From Lingula anatina (taxonomy: Eukaryota > Brachiopoda > Lingulata > Lingulida > Lingulidae), in the NCBI RefSeq assembly GCF_001039355.2, contig NW_019774069.1:498346-562345 (forward strand): a stretch of 64,000 nucleotides of DNA. Direction: 5' to 3'. Shown here piece by piece: positions 25,401 through 38,200 of this stretch; within the stretch, counting starts at the first letter, position 1; the number at the start of each line of letters is the position of its first letter. Both the position numbers and the translations under genes were made by a program. The notes below the pieces were generated by a model. The model made no database searches. It was given only the letters and a program-made list of their open reading frames with translations, and was not told the DNA's origin.

Positions 25401-27822
25401 TAACTATAATAGGCAAACTACATGGGCACTCGCTAGTTTGTAGAAAAATGTTTCAGAGAAAGACACGGAGAGCTGCTGACTGCCACAAAGTTACCCGTAT
25501 ATTCCAATAAAATCTAAACAAGTACATATATATTTCTTACATTTATTGTAGATTAGCATATGTCAAGGTTGTAATGCATGTATATTATTAAGCTATAACC
25601 TTTGTAAAATGTGCTAGAACCAATGAACACTATCATAAGTACATTGCTGAAAAAAATACATGTAACAGTGACAGTTGTACTATACAATGTCTTTATTATA
25701 AGAGGTGCGCGCTATTTGTGTAAAATGTTTTTACAAACAAAAGAAATGAACGAGGTATGAGTTGAACGAGACAAGTTACCGTTCATTTTAATTGAGTCCA
25801 AAAATACAAAAATACATATAGAATAGCTAGGCATAACTGATAAATCACAACAAAAGCTTCACGAAGCTTCCAAAAGCATTCCACAAGACTTGAAACTGAT
25901 TATCACGTGCTTTTCTTACATAATTAATCTTCATCTAAAGTTTTCTATGAATTTTTTAATAGTCCTTAATCGTATCTGTTAAGAATATCATTTGGTTTGC
26001 AAATACGCGTTAGATAATGTCAATCTTTGTACTTATTTATACATCCATACCAAAACGAAAAATTGCAACCTCACGGATCTGAGGTAGCAATGTGCGCCAA
26101 ATCGGAATGTGCACAAAATCGGAATTAGATAACAGATTTATACATTAAGCCAGTCGTTACTAAATCACATCATCTCTTCTGCTCGACTGGGCACAACCTT
26201 AAGACGGGTCGAGAGAAAACCCGTCAGTTGCATTTCCATATCCCTTCCAGGCGCCTGATTACGTTTCAAATGTATAGACGCTTTTCGAAACGTTTCCTTC
26301 ACAACCTTTAAATACATCAATTAAGACTAAACTCTGTTGGAAAACAGAGTAGCGTGCGAGAAACCACATTGAAGATGTATTCAAATATTGTGAAAATAGT
26401 GTAGGAATAACAGCTGCAATTCTGTGCGACGTTCACTTTCATTACTTTTGCTGCTTTTAAGCAACGAGCTCAAGTGGAAATTAACTCCGGGGTGTACCTC
26501 TTATTCATGGATTCTAGATGCTGAAATTTCCGTTTTGATTTTGTGTCTAACAAAGCGGCACGCAAGAAGGAAAAAAAACCGAAGTGCATAAACCTAATGA
26601 ATAAGTTTAAGGTACTTCTTTCATGATATTATCATGGCATTTTGCTCAAACATAAAATAAAACAAACATGTACACAGAAAAAAACAAGTGAGAAATATAG
26701 TATACATAATATAAAATTTCTTTATTAGATATTGTGAATATTAAAATCATATAAACTGGAAATACTGAGTGAGGAGAATGAATTTTTACCATACAGGAAC
26801 CACTTTTACATGAAAATGTCGTAATGTATTATTAATTTGTGATAATTCACACATGTATAAAAACGTCATGTATTTATTTATAATAAGACCCGATAATTAC
26901 TTGCGTTATAGAAAACAATATACGGTAATTCCTATCGTCATTATTCTTTCCTTTTGCGATAATTTTATCATTATTTTTTTCGCAGATTTGCTAACTGTCT
27001 AACCTAAACAGAGAGTGAGAAAGGAAGTGTTTGTCTAGATACTCTTCTGACCTGCCAACACTCTCGTCAAACAGCGTGTGTTATGGAAGGAGGCTTCCGT
27101 GGAATATGCCATTTATGCCATTATATGGAAACCCTTGTCAATCCTAGTTGACAACTTAATAAGGATTTAATGAAATCACAGTAGAAAATGACGGTCTTGC
27201 GCTCATTAGATAATTTTCTACGCAGGTATACGGTGAGTGGCGGTGTTGCAGTGCTGTGCACAACTACATAATAACGATCTGTTGACACTATTGTCGATTT
27301 CTATAATCCCCTGTTCCGCTGACAGCGGGCGTTACAGTCGGGGTTGATACAAAAAAGTAACTCTCACAAAATACGCGACAAATAGATTATTTTCCAAACT
27401 GGCTTAGAGTGACGAGTGACGTGTACGTATTGTAAAGTCTGCCGTCTCCTGCTGCCCTCGGCGCACATGGGAAACCGGACACCCGTATTAAGATGAGCCA
27501 CTTTCAGCCGTGGCGGCTTGAAAAATCCGTTTTGTTCTTGATAAAGAAACAGCTCGCCACCTAGATTTCTTTCTTTCAGACAACATTGTCGATGGTGGTG
27601 TTGTTGGATATTCTCAAAATAAAATATCATATTGGGATTTGTTCTGATATTTCTGTAGAACCAGTGTATGCAGTCTTTTGTCCGGCAGTGTACTTCTCAG
27701 AATATCTACATATAGATAACATACTTTAGAAGTCAAAATTGATTTAAAATGATGGAGACAATCATAGTATATGTAGTAAATTCATGTCTTTTAAGACATT
27801 AAAATGTCTCATTTATTTTCTC

Positions 27823-27824
27823 AT

Positions 27825-27867
<43 letters not shown>

Positions 27868-27868
27868 T
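27823..27868. repeat. (TTTA)n microsatellite
   Basis: About eleven TTTA units. Confidence 0.9.
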
Positions 27869-28806
27869 GTTTTATCACACATATATCCTGTATTTCTGTT
27901 ATTTATGCTTTGTTTTTATATTGGAACTACTTGCAATCGTGTGATGTGGATTACTGGAACCCATTTGATACAAGTTCATTATGGTCTTTTATTTCTCGCA
28001 CCTAAAAGCAGTTGGATTGTACATTATAATTATTCAAAAAGATTTTCAAAATATTTCAAAAATAAAAAATATGCCTATATATGCATAAATACAATACAAT
28101 AATTTTTTCTCGTTTGCAAAGAAATAATAAGTTGATTGGTAATTTTGGACCCTCTACAAGGAGTACAGCTTCTGATATTTAAGGGTAGTTGGTGGGAACA
28201 CCTTGTGTTCATCTGAGCACATACTTTGAATCAATATTTCAACAGATCATCTCGCCAACTCTGGAGTGCTTTAATTTTTGGAGAATACATTGTGGGCCAT
28301 TTCTGGGTGCATTATTTTGTATGCTCATTTGCATATACAGTATATTCAATCTTCGATTTTATTTTATTTTAGATTTTTTCCGAACTATGATGTTACGCAG
28401 GGCAGCCATATTGAAACACCATCTTGTCATTGTCTTGTACATTCGGAATTATATAGGTCGTTTACAGGCATGCTGGCTCAGTTGGATAAAGTTAGGTAAT
28501 TAAACCGCCAGACTTGTCTTCTTACAGATGTGAGATATGCGCTTCTCTCTGCATAACTGCCGTTTTAGTTCACAGCGAGAGATAATGTCGGCGGTGTTAT
28601 TCTTATCATTGCATGCTTATTATATATCATATATGCATGTGCGTAATGTATATAGAAAAATTTTGTGAATCATCACAACCATATGTTATTACGTTTAAGT
28701 TAGTTAGGCATTGTGGAACCATTTTTAAAAGAGATTGACAAACTCTATTCTCTCTAAAAATGTTACATGTAATTATGTTAAGTTTTTAAAGTCCTTTCAT
28801 TAATCC

Positions 28807-28845
28807 AAATAATAATAATAATAATAATAATTATTATTATTATTT
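28807..28845. repeat. (AAT)n(ATT)n palindromic microsatellite
   Basis: Seven or eight AAT units followed immediately by five ATT units, so the tract is self-complementary and could form a hairpin. Confidence 0.9.
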
Positions 28846-30194
28846 ATGATATAGAATGTTCTTAATCAAATATCAGTCGCTATGAAAAGAAAAAGTATCA
28901 AAAGCATATAGACTTCTAGAACTTGAACTCGAGGGATTTAAAAATGCTCATTCTCTGTTCAAAATTCGTAACACCTAGAAAATTGTGTCATTAAGAGGTA
29001 TAAGTTGCACAGAAAAGATTACACTTGACATCTTTGGTTATCAACCCATCAACCCTTTAAAAGGGTAACACAAGTCAACCATGGTCAACCAGAACTAAAA
29101 AGCTCTTCATGTCTTTCAAAAAGGGCACCAAGTATGGCTACTGTTTACAATAATATCTCAAAGGTTATTTTGTCTCCTCTTCACACGTGTCTGGAAATAT
29201 ATAATGTTATATTTCTGATAAATCATATATGGTAAAAATAATCAAAATAAAGTAAAAGAAAATTAAATCATCTGGAGAATATCTTGTTCGTTCAGTGTCA
29301 ATCGTCAAAGAGGCTCAAGGGCGAATCGCAACTACTCACGCCCTCTATTGGAGAGACAAGAAATACACGTATTGGTCAAACGGTTGTGGTTCTATTCATT
29401 TCCTCATATACGACAATGAAAACAACAGAATGTATATATACAGCTTAGCTTAGTAGATTAATTATCGAGACAGTATCGAATATAAATGTTTATGTTACGT
29501 CGAAATGTTACGTACATGTTACGTCGAAAACTGTTTTATTTATTCATTTACTCTCAATGAGTTATTTATTAATTTTACAAAAAATTATAGTCTCAATCAC
29601 ATCAACAACCGTCTACGTGCCTTAGTTCTGTTACGAGGCACAGATCTTTGTTCCTATTCTTTCCGTCTATCTGCATCGCTATTGTTAAAGGGGTCACTAT
29701 TTGCAGCTGATTATTACATCTTTACATCAAATCCCCCTTTTTTGCGATCGGTTGTTTGCCACTGAAGAAATATATTCTTTAGGGGCTCTGAAGCGGTGCA
29801 AATGTGGTGCATGGGGCATCAGTGTCTTATGAACACATTTCTAGTTTCTTTTTCGTCTGCTTTTCTTTTTCATGTTGACAGTTTACATTTTAGGTTCCCG
29901 TATGAACTGATAAAAGTTTTGGGTCACCACGTATCTTCGCTCTTGAAAGGAAACGAGATTTATCTCAGATGCGTATTTATCATGATAGCCTACAGAGAAT
30001 TTTTTTAAGTCAACAATAAGAGTTAAATAAATTTTAATTGTCGTAGGCCTACATCATTTGCACTGTTGGCAAACCTTATTAGCAGCGTTGGATTATTAAT
30101 TACTTCCCATGTGAGTTGCTCACCGTGTCCGGTAACTGATTTGTTTGTTTGCCATTCACAAATATCATTCATCTTTGAAATCTGTTATCATTTC

Positions 30195-30278
30195 ACATAA
30201 TTTGTATCTGAAGACTTTTATTCTACACATAAAAGTCTTCAGATACATAATTTGTATCTGAAGACTTTTATGTGTAGA
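30195..30278. repeat. Direct/inverted triplication
   Basis: GTATCTGAAGACTTTTA occurs at 30204-30220 and 30254-30270 as direct copies exactly 50 bases apart, within 26 identical bases starting ACATAATTTG. Between them, 30222-30246 is the exact reverse complement of 30254-30278. Confidence 0.92.
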
Positions 30279-31057
30279 ATAAGAGCATATACCTTTCAAG
30301 TTTTATCTACAAAGACTAAAACAATTTTAGACGTGCAAGCAACATGCCATATGTGTTTTTTTTTTTTTTTTCAAATTTGAGTTTGTTTCTCGGAATAATG
30401 AAATTGATAATATTTTTAATTCTTTGATTACACAAGTCTGGCTTGTCTGAAAAGCAGGAAGACGAATTTCCAAGGTAAAAATCCATTTCGCCGGACATGC
30501 GTCACTTTCTTTGAAAAGTGACGCTAGGCATGTGTTGCTACCTTGGCAAACAGGAAAGTCTGACGCCGGAACTAAAGCAAGCTGGTAAGCTAGGATTTGA
30601 GAAGTTTCATTGGGGATTTAATAGTGTATATTAATATTATAGAGTAGAGTGGATTTGTTTTATTGTTTCGGTGCGACAATATATTGGTTGCCATCCGTAT
30701 TTGAAGGGAATAGGCCCTAGCTGAGACGCCGTATTTTTTTACTCGTATCTTTTCCTAGGATGTAATAATAACTGTCCGATTGAGAGCATTTCTGCTATAG
30801 AGGCAACCATGTCGAACATCATTTCCATATCATTTCTTGTTTACTTCCCATATTGCTGTTGCCAGTAGAAATACACACGTAGTTGTTTCCGATTTCCCTC
30901 ATTCTGAAATAACATCTGTAGTTTCTACATGCTGAATTAAGATATGGTCGGTCCACTGAGACAGCGCAATACATATAAGAAAGTGGAAAAATCCATGGGC
31001 AACACTGTCAACAACATCTATTTTGCCCTTGTGTCCCGGCACACGTACGACCGTACG

Positions 31058-31059
<2 letters not shown>

Positions 31060-31092
<33 letters not shown>
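31060..31092. repeat. (CA)n microsatellite
   Basis: About 16 CA units. Confidence 0.92.
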
Positions 31093-31095
<3 letters not shown>

Positions 31096-31685
31096 AGCAA
31101 ACTTGCGTAACTACAATACGTGTATGGTCTACATAGTATTACTGAACAAAACTTTCCTTTTTATTTGTAATTCACCTGCGATGTGCACAACGTATGGCAG
31201 GGTTACATGTACCACAATGTGACACAGGTCATAATGGACTGAATTTTCTCTGATCATATTTTGTTTAACGTAAAGTACAACTGGATCCGCTTTATCTGAT
31301 TTGAAAATATATCAAAATACAAAAAATTTCTTAATCAATAAAATTTTTAATGTCACGTTTAAGCAATCAGAGTGTTAGCATACTGCTGTATTTTCATGTA
31401 TTCGACTGCAAGCACATCTGTACTTTTTGAGAAATTAAATTAAATCTATCACTCGCAGACCTTGTCACTACAGTATGTCCTCTGGTAATAACTTCGCGAC
31501 ACATTTGAATGGCAAAAAATGAAAGTTCCAGTGAATGATTTATTCAACGTCAGAGGAAAATTATCTGTAGACATGAAAATGCAGCTGGCCATGTACTGTG
31601 ATGGTACTGCGAATGTTTACTTACATTGTCGCTTTTTATCTCTCACTTTGCCTTGCTTTAATTTTTTAATTTACCCTCGTTAGCC

Positions 31686-31712
31686 ATCAATCAATCAATC
31701 AATCAATCAATC
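31686..31712. repeat. (ATCA)n microsatellite
   Basis: Six to seven ATCA units. Confidence 0.9.
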
Positions 31713-33723
31713 TGCATTTTGTCATGTGAGTAATATACCAGTATAACTGTAATTCTCATCTAATTTCCGAAAATCTCAGGCAGTTCTACTTTGATGAAGC
31801 TGTGTTCAGTTTCCCAACGAGTCCATAGCTGTAACATGTCACCATAACTGTATAGGCCTACATGTATGTGCTTTCCGTCTATCAAGAGACAAAGTTGGAA
31901 CACCATACATTTTACCAGTTTCGCAAGCCGTTTGGACACGGCCCTAACATGGATCTAACTAAATACCAAATGTCATATCATTAGAGAAGGTGACGTTGCA
32001 ATTTGTCTGCAGGTTTAGTACACATAAATAAAGATCAACAACAATCATTTATTTCTATAACAGACCAACTGATTGTGACAGTTGGGCATCACAGCAACCA
32101 GTGAAGTTGTCTTTATCACAATCACAACAACAAAAATGTATATCGGTTCACCTAAAACAATGACGAAATTATATTTCTCTGCACTGGAGAAAGTGAGTGC
32201 ATTATACAGCGTTTTGTGAACATTATACCTGGACTTGAAGTTGGTAGCAGATGAATCACGTCTTCTCGCTCTCTCTCCTGGAGATTGTGACCGCTGGATG
32301 GCTGTGCTTTGAATATCAAATTATTTTGTTGTCAATTAGGTTGTAGGTTTTATAGTTATGTACCAAAAATTAGTTATTCTTTAAGCTACCCTTTTTTTGT
32401 GAACATTGCATCCATTAACCAACATTACTTTCGTAGATTTTGGAAATTAACAGATATTTTTCGAAGAGATGTCGTCACTACATGCATGTATGTATGTATG
32501 GAAAAAACGCAGCAGGTTTCAACTTTAATATATGAAAGATGATCTGTCGTGATTCAACAAATTACACTTAATGCATTGAACAACTGCATGGAATTGTCAC
32601 TCGCACATAAAATAATTGATTCAATGACTCTCACTACATGCCTCTAGAAGTAAAAAAATGCAATAACAAAATTATATGCACCTTGCAAGCTCATAGATGA
32701 TGGCGCCGGCCTTCTTCCGGCCTCTGTAGCTGTTAATTGCATTGGTGGTAAAAGATAATCTTGTGCAAATTTGGTCTTTATTTCTAGAGTAGCAAGACAA
32801 GATTTACCATCTCCAAAATGCAATTCAAGGAATCATCACACTGGCCTCTGCCCTAGCCAAGAAACCGTTTAAAGTCTAGTGTCTCTGGCCGCGAATTAGA
32901 ATACCATATTTCAGAACAAATGGCGTATCTCTGGTAGAGGCCAAAACATGTGCTTGTTTAGAAAAAGAGACACATAACTGAACTGAGTGCTGAACATTTT
33001 TGTAAGAGAACAGAGTTAAAACCCCGGAAGTGTACTGTTTTTGTGCGTCACAGGTCTGTTACGAGAGTATAGCATTGTCAAATCTTTCATGTATTGGAGG
33101 CAATAACAAGTGACATTTCAATTGATAGCAGTGGGTGGTCGTTGAGATATGTTAATCTGAAATATGAAACATATGCCAGTAAAGTTCAGTTAAGAGGAAA
33201 GAGTCATAAATTCTTAATGTCATACACAACGGATTTAGAGTGGTGTCCAAGTACAGGGGTACACAATACCTGGTGATATTGTACATGTAGTTCTCAAAAC
33301 GTTTTTTGTATATTCTTCTAGTCATCTATTCAGTTATGGAAATTGCATTCACTGTGTTTACTCTTAGGTAGCACCTTCGTGAACTCTGATTGAATACCTT
33401 AATATCGATGCCACATTGTGTTTTTTCTGGGAAATCGAGCTTATTCAATCGCCTTTCCCATCAAAGCAGGTACACGTAAGAGTTAATTTATCTCATAATG
33501 TGTGACATGTAACATTTCTGTGTAAGGGTGTTATTATTGATTAGTTCATGCCACTAACAAAAAATGCTTTGTCCAAATACGTACGTAAGTCTACTAGGCG
33601 TGTTCAAAGTTTCCCCCTTCAAAGTCGAGTTACAGTTTCATTTTCTGTTCTTTCGGTTAGGAAAAGCGCCCAATAAAAGTCATTTTATTGTAAAGAAGCA
33701 TGTATCCTTACTTCAACATAAAC

Positions 33724-33775
33724 AGTGCGCGCGCGCACACACACACACACAAATTCACGCGCACGCACTCGCGTG
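33724..33775. repeat. (CG)n/(CA)n alternating tract
   Basis: Alternating purine-pyrimidine DNA, GCGCGCGC then CACACA, then mixed GCACGC, of a kind able to adopt Z-form. Confidence 0.8.
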
Positions 33776-33994
33776 CACGCATGCACATATATACTTAAAA
33801 GAACTAGAGGATCAGAGAGGCGAAAATGCCTCCATGCATTTTACCACCAGCTGGAGTAAGCGCATTTGTATGGAAAATAAAAAAGAGGGACACTACTTCC
33901 AGTTTTGTGCTTGACAACCTCTACAAAATACGGTAAACAAGAGTTCTCAAATTTTATTTGTAGAAAATTACAATTTATAACAAAATTGTGGGGA

Positions 33995-35258
33995 AAAAGT
34001 GAGGTCAAATCCAAGGTTGCAGAAAGATTGTGCTTATGAGTTCAACAGAAAATATAAGAGCTTGGAAATTTAATTTGCGAAGTGCGACTCATGGTGAAAA
34101 CTAGGTCAAAGGTCAAATTCAAGGTGACAGTAAGATTACCAATATATGACTTCCAATTCAAGTTTAGTAGTAACTAAGGGCATCTCTTAATTTGCTAATT
34201 GCAATTCGTTGTGAAAAGAAGATTAAAGGTCAAATTCAAGGTCATTGTAACACTGCCAATATATGACTTCCTATTCAAGTTTAAAAGTTAATATGGGCAC
34301 ATCTCTGTCAGTTTGCTAGATACCAAGGTCAAAAAAATTGCAAAGTGCAGTTCAAGAAGCAAAGTAGATCAAAGATGAAATTTAAGGCTACAGTAAAATT
34401 GCTAATATGTGACTTCCCATTCAAGTTCAATAGTAACTAAGGGCGTATTACTACCAGTTTTGGAGATATATGGGCCGGAAAGTTTAGTTCATGGTAAAAA
34501 TAGGTCAATGGTCAAATTCAAGGTCACAGGAAGACTGTCCATATATGAGTTCCTATTCAAATTCAATTGTAATTATGGACATATTTCTGCCAGTTTTGGA
34601 GATATAAGGGCCGGAAAATTTGCATAGTGCAGTTCATCATGAAAAGTAGGTCAAATGTCAGTTTGAAAGTCACAGTTAGACTAAAACCATGTGTACCGTT
34701 TGTGCCGCACTGTTGATACAATAAAATAATGTTTATCCAACCTTTCAGTTTCTTTGAGTAATGAAAAGACCAGTTAAATGGTAACTATGGGCGTATCTCT
34801 ACTTTGGAGATACATGGGTCGGAAATTTTGCAAAGTTTAGTTCATGGTAAGAAGTAGGTCAAATGTCAGTTTCAAGGTCACAGTTAGACTTAAACCATGT
34901 GTACCGCCAGTGCCGCACTGTTGATACAATAAAATAAACAATGCTTATCCAACCTTTCCGTTTCTGTGTGTAATGAAAAGACCAGTTAAATAGTAACTAT
35001 GGGCGTATCTCTACCAGCTTTGGAGATATATGGGTCGAAAATTTTGCAAAGTTCAGTTCATGGTAAAAAGTAGGTCAAAGGTCATATTTAAAGTCACAGG
35101 AAGACTGTTCATATATATATGAGTTCCTATTCAAGTTCATATCTCTGCCAGTTTTGGAGATATAAGGGCCGGAAAATTTGCAAAGTGCAGTTCATCATGA
35201 AAAGTAGGCCCAAAGGTCAATATCAAGGTCACAGTTAGACTAAAACCATTTCTGTCAC
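33995..35258. repeat. Diverged tandem array with AGGTCA half-sites
   Basis: About nine diverged units. Short units recur at about 117-140 bases: for example, GTTTTGGAGATATA starts at 34457 and 34593. Long units recur at 208 bases: ACCATGTGTACCG starts at 34686 and 34894. The long form carries an extra block ending in GTAATGAAAAGACCAG. Each unit carries AGGTCAAAGGTCA or a variant of it, followed by CAAATTCAAGGTCACAG; 34103-34115 and 35072-35084 are exact. No coding frame survives through it. Confidence 0.88.
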
Positions 35259-38200
35259 GTCTGTTTAAAAAAACGATACATCTCCCAAAAGCTGGTCTCA
35301 ATGTTTAAAAATGAGGTTTATTTCAGTTACTGATAAACCCATAGTAGTCCTGTTAAATACACTAAGTATTGGTCTGAAAAATGAACTCGACGCAGTATTT
35401 CATTTAATTAAGGAGCGATATTTTTAGACTAGTTTTCGTGAGAATGCTCTTTTATGAAACAAGCCTATTGACTTAACTACATCAAGGTAACGTTTAACTC
35501 ATGTATATCACCTTCCTTGTATAGCTTGCCACTATATTGAAGGTCTGTTCAACAAAGCCGCGATTGTTAGCTAACGATTGTCGTTAGAGGCGTTCGCTTA
35601 ATTTAGTGTGTATTTGAACGGATATTTTAAAGCTGGCGTTCCACACGAAGAGAAGTTGTCCGCTAACGAAGACGGCGTGAAAGGGGTTGTTGGAGCGCAA
35701 CAGACTGGAATAAAACAATACTGTTTATATACTCCTCTCAAACGTAAAAGACTCCTTAAAAAAGAAATAAATATGCTGATGGTTCAAACAGAAAATACCA
35801 TACGCCATACGAGTCTGCCCGTTGTCTGTTTAAAACTGCACTGGAAGTGCCATGTGACGTAGTGGGCTCCAGAAAAAACTGCAATGGACATGTTGCCTTT
35901 ATTTTTATTTGAATGAAGGATTTTGGGATGGTGAAGGAGAATAACAGAAGTGGCTGATGTGATTGGACCTGGGATCCCTAAGAGGGAGAAAGAAACAAAC
36001 GGGTAAAAAACACACCACATTCAGACCACATGTCTGCTATTCACAACGGTGAAGAGGGGACTAAATTGTTCTCCAACCCCGTATAACAGTGCCTTTAGTT
36101 TATTTAGATAAATATCTGGATTACTTCAACTTCATAGATTACATATATAATTTATCTTGACTAAAATTCAGGGGGGTTGTGATGGAAAGAGAAGGGGTTT
36201 AGTCCAATAGACTCCAAAAGACTAAGTTTGGCTCAGTCTAGCTCATTTTCATTTCTTTGTTTTTCTAGTTCAAAGTAATTAAAATTGATACATTACAGTT
36301 TTTAAAAGAGGTATGAACGTTATTTTGGATGTGGCAAGTAAGGTATATGTACAACGAATAACTTCAACGTGATCCCACGTTCTACCTATTACAGTTTTAC
36401 GTGGGAATCACATTCAAAATAACGTTCTATCCATTCTCACTTTTTTAACACTGTCCCTGTGTGATATTGTCAGCTGGGATGTTAATTGAAATCTTGAGGG
36501 ACTCTGGTCTACCCATGAGTTATCATACATGTACTAAGTATTTCGTCCAATGGCATCAGTATAACATTTAAATATTCTTGAGATAATAAAGGAAAACAAG
36601 TTTCGGAGTCTTTTACGTCTCGGTTTAATATAATTTTATAGGGGAGAAGACGTCGAGGCAAGAGTCTGTATGTATATAAATGTGCATGTGCGTGCGCATG
36701 TGTGTCAAAACCCATTGCTGTAAGTTGGGAACCCTTGTAGCACTTTTAAAACCTTTCTCTGATGAGCCTTCACCTTTACTAGGTAACTATTACCTTATAT
36801 TGGCAATTTTTTCGAGCAGGAAATAAGCGCTCTTTATTGTTTCCCGCCTTCCTTTAGCGTGACTTTCCGCTTTTTAAGTTGGTAAGTAGCAAGTTGATTA
36901 GATATAAAGTTTCTTAACATCTGTGACTCTTAAAGATGCCCAACACGGTCTTGACAATAGACGAACCAAACTTGATGTAAATTGAGAATGAACTTAGACG
37001 CACGTGTGCCGGAATGTTCTATTTCCTCCTCAAGACTGAGAAATCATTGACTTAAATTTAATTCCTAGAGAATTGCACATTATTCTCACTGATGCTTAGT
37101 TTTTAATCGGATTTTTTCGATGTGTGAAAGAAAACTTCCAGTAGTTATTTGTAGGTATGTACCGGTATCAGACGCAAGAAGTATAGTTTTGAAAAACATT
37201 TGTAGAGCATGTATGTCAATCCAAATGGTTTTAGTAAACATTTTTCAAAAAGTGAAATTACTTTAAAATCCACATACAAACTTTGCATTTTACGCATCTG
37301 ATACAGACATAAAAAAGATACCCATTGACATAAATATCAGGCATTTTCTTTTGTCAGAGAATGTGTTAAATGATGTTTTCAATACAACTTCGCTTATAGT
37401 CCATCGTGCGTAGGCACCCTATTGACTGTAAAATTATCGGTTTCGTTTTATCCAAGTTATCTCGATAGTACTGTAAAGTATTGTGTACAATATCTATGCA
37501 TGTTTTTATATCTGGGTCGCTCAAAATGTGGATTTGGAGCAATTCCTCTTTATGGACATGCTTATTCCACAAATCAGCATAATGTATGTTGAATGCTAGG
37601 TTTGCTGAATTAAAAATAATAGCTGAGATTATCGTTGCTATTTCCCTTCTTGAAACCCTCGAAGGAATAGAGAAACCACAGAATATTTAAATGTGATATC
37701 TTTATACTAAAATTATTGATAAACATTTCCCAATAACTAAGTCGCACATGTATCTAACAGTGGCTTTAACACTTTTATTCATGAAAAATATAACGATACA
37801 TTACGCAATGTACAGTGAGTGCCGTTATGTAAGTGTTATTTTATAAGAGGCGTTAGCAAAAACGAGGTTATCGTCTACAATATGATACCATTACACAACC
37901 TATTGTCTATTCTGGCATGCACTGTTTGTCGTGTGACTATCTCTGCTATTGTGACCTGCACCTCAGAGATGCTGGTTTGACTCCTAATTAAGTACCACCA
38001 GCTGGGTTTGTTGACTAGGACAGTTTTTCACCAGAATCCTTTTCAACTATGGACCGCTTTGTTGTTAGAGAGAAAAGTTATCTCATTCGGTAGATACAAC
38101 ATAAAGAACGAGACAATATACTGTTACCGACTCATCAAACGACACTTCCTAAGACATAATTTAGGGGATACGGATGCGTCGACAAACCTGTAGGTAAGTT

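Larger units (their letters stand above)
22462..33994. other. Intergenic region, no gene recognised
   Basis: No exon or family match on either strand; the small open frames lack protein-like composition or cross microsatellites. Homeodomain-type TAATTA/AATTA words cluster near 24330-24370 and could belong to distal control DNA, but such words are expected by chance here. C-runs lie near 24830 and 24960. Confidence 0.5.

Noticed and set aside
28455-28540. tRNA A-box-like TGGCTCAGTTGGATAA
   Set aside because: No matching B box at the right distance and no cloverleaf; at most a fragment of a tRNA-derived SINE.
34409-34627. 72-codon frame in the tandem array
   Set aside because: Repeat-derived; adjacent units have stops in the same frame.
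36360-36415. Short inverted words GATCCCACGT and ACGTGGGAATC
   Set aside because: Only about ten paired bases; expected by chance in 64 kb.
37940-37985. B-box-like GCTGGTTTGACTCC
   Set aside because: No A box or acceptor stem; cannot be called a tRNA gene.
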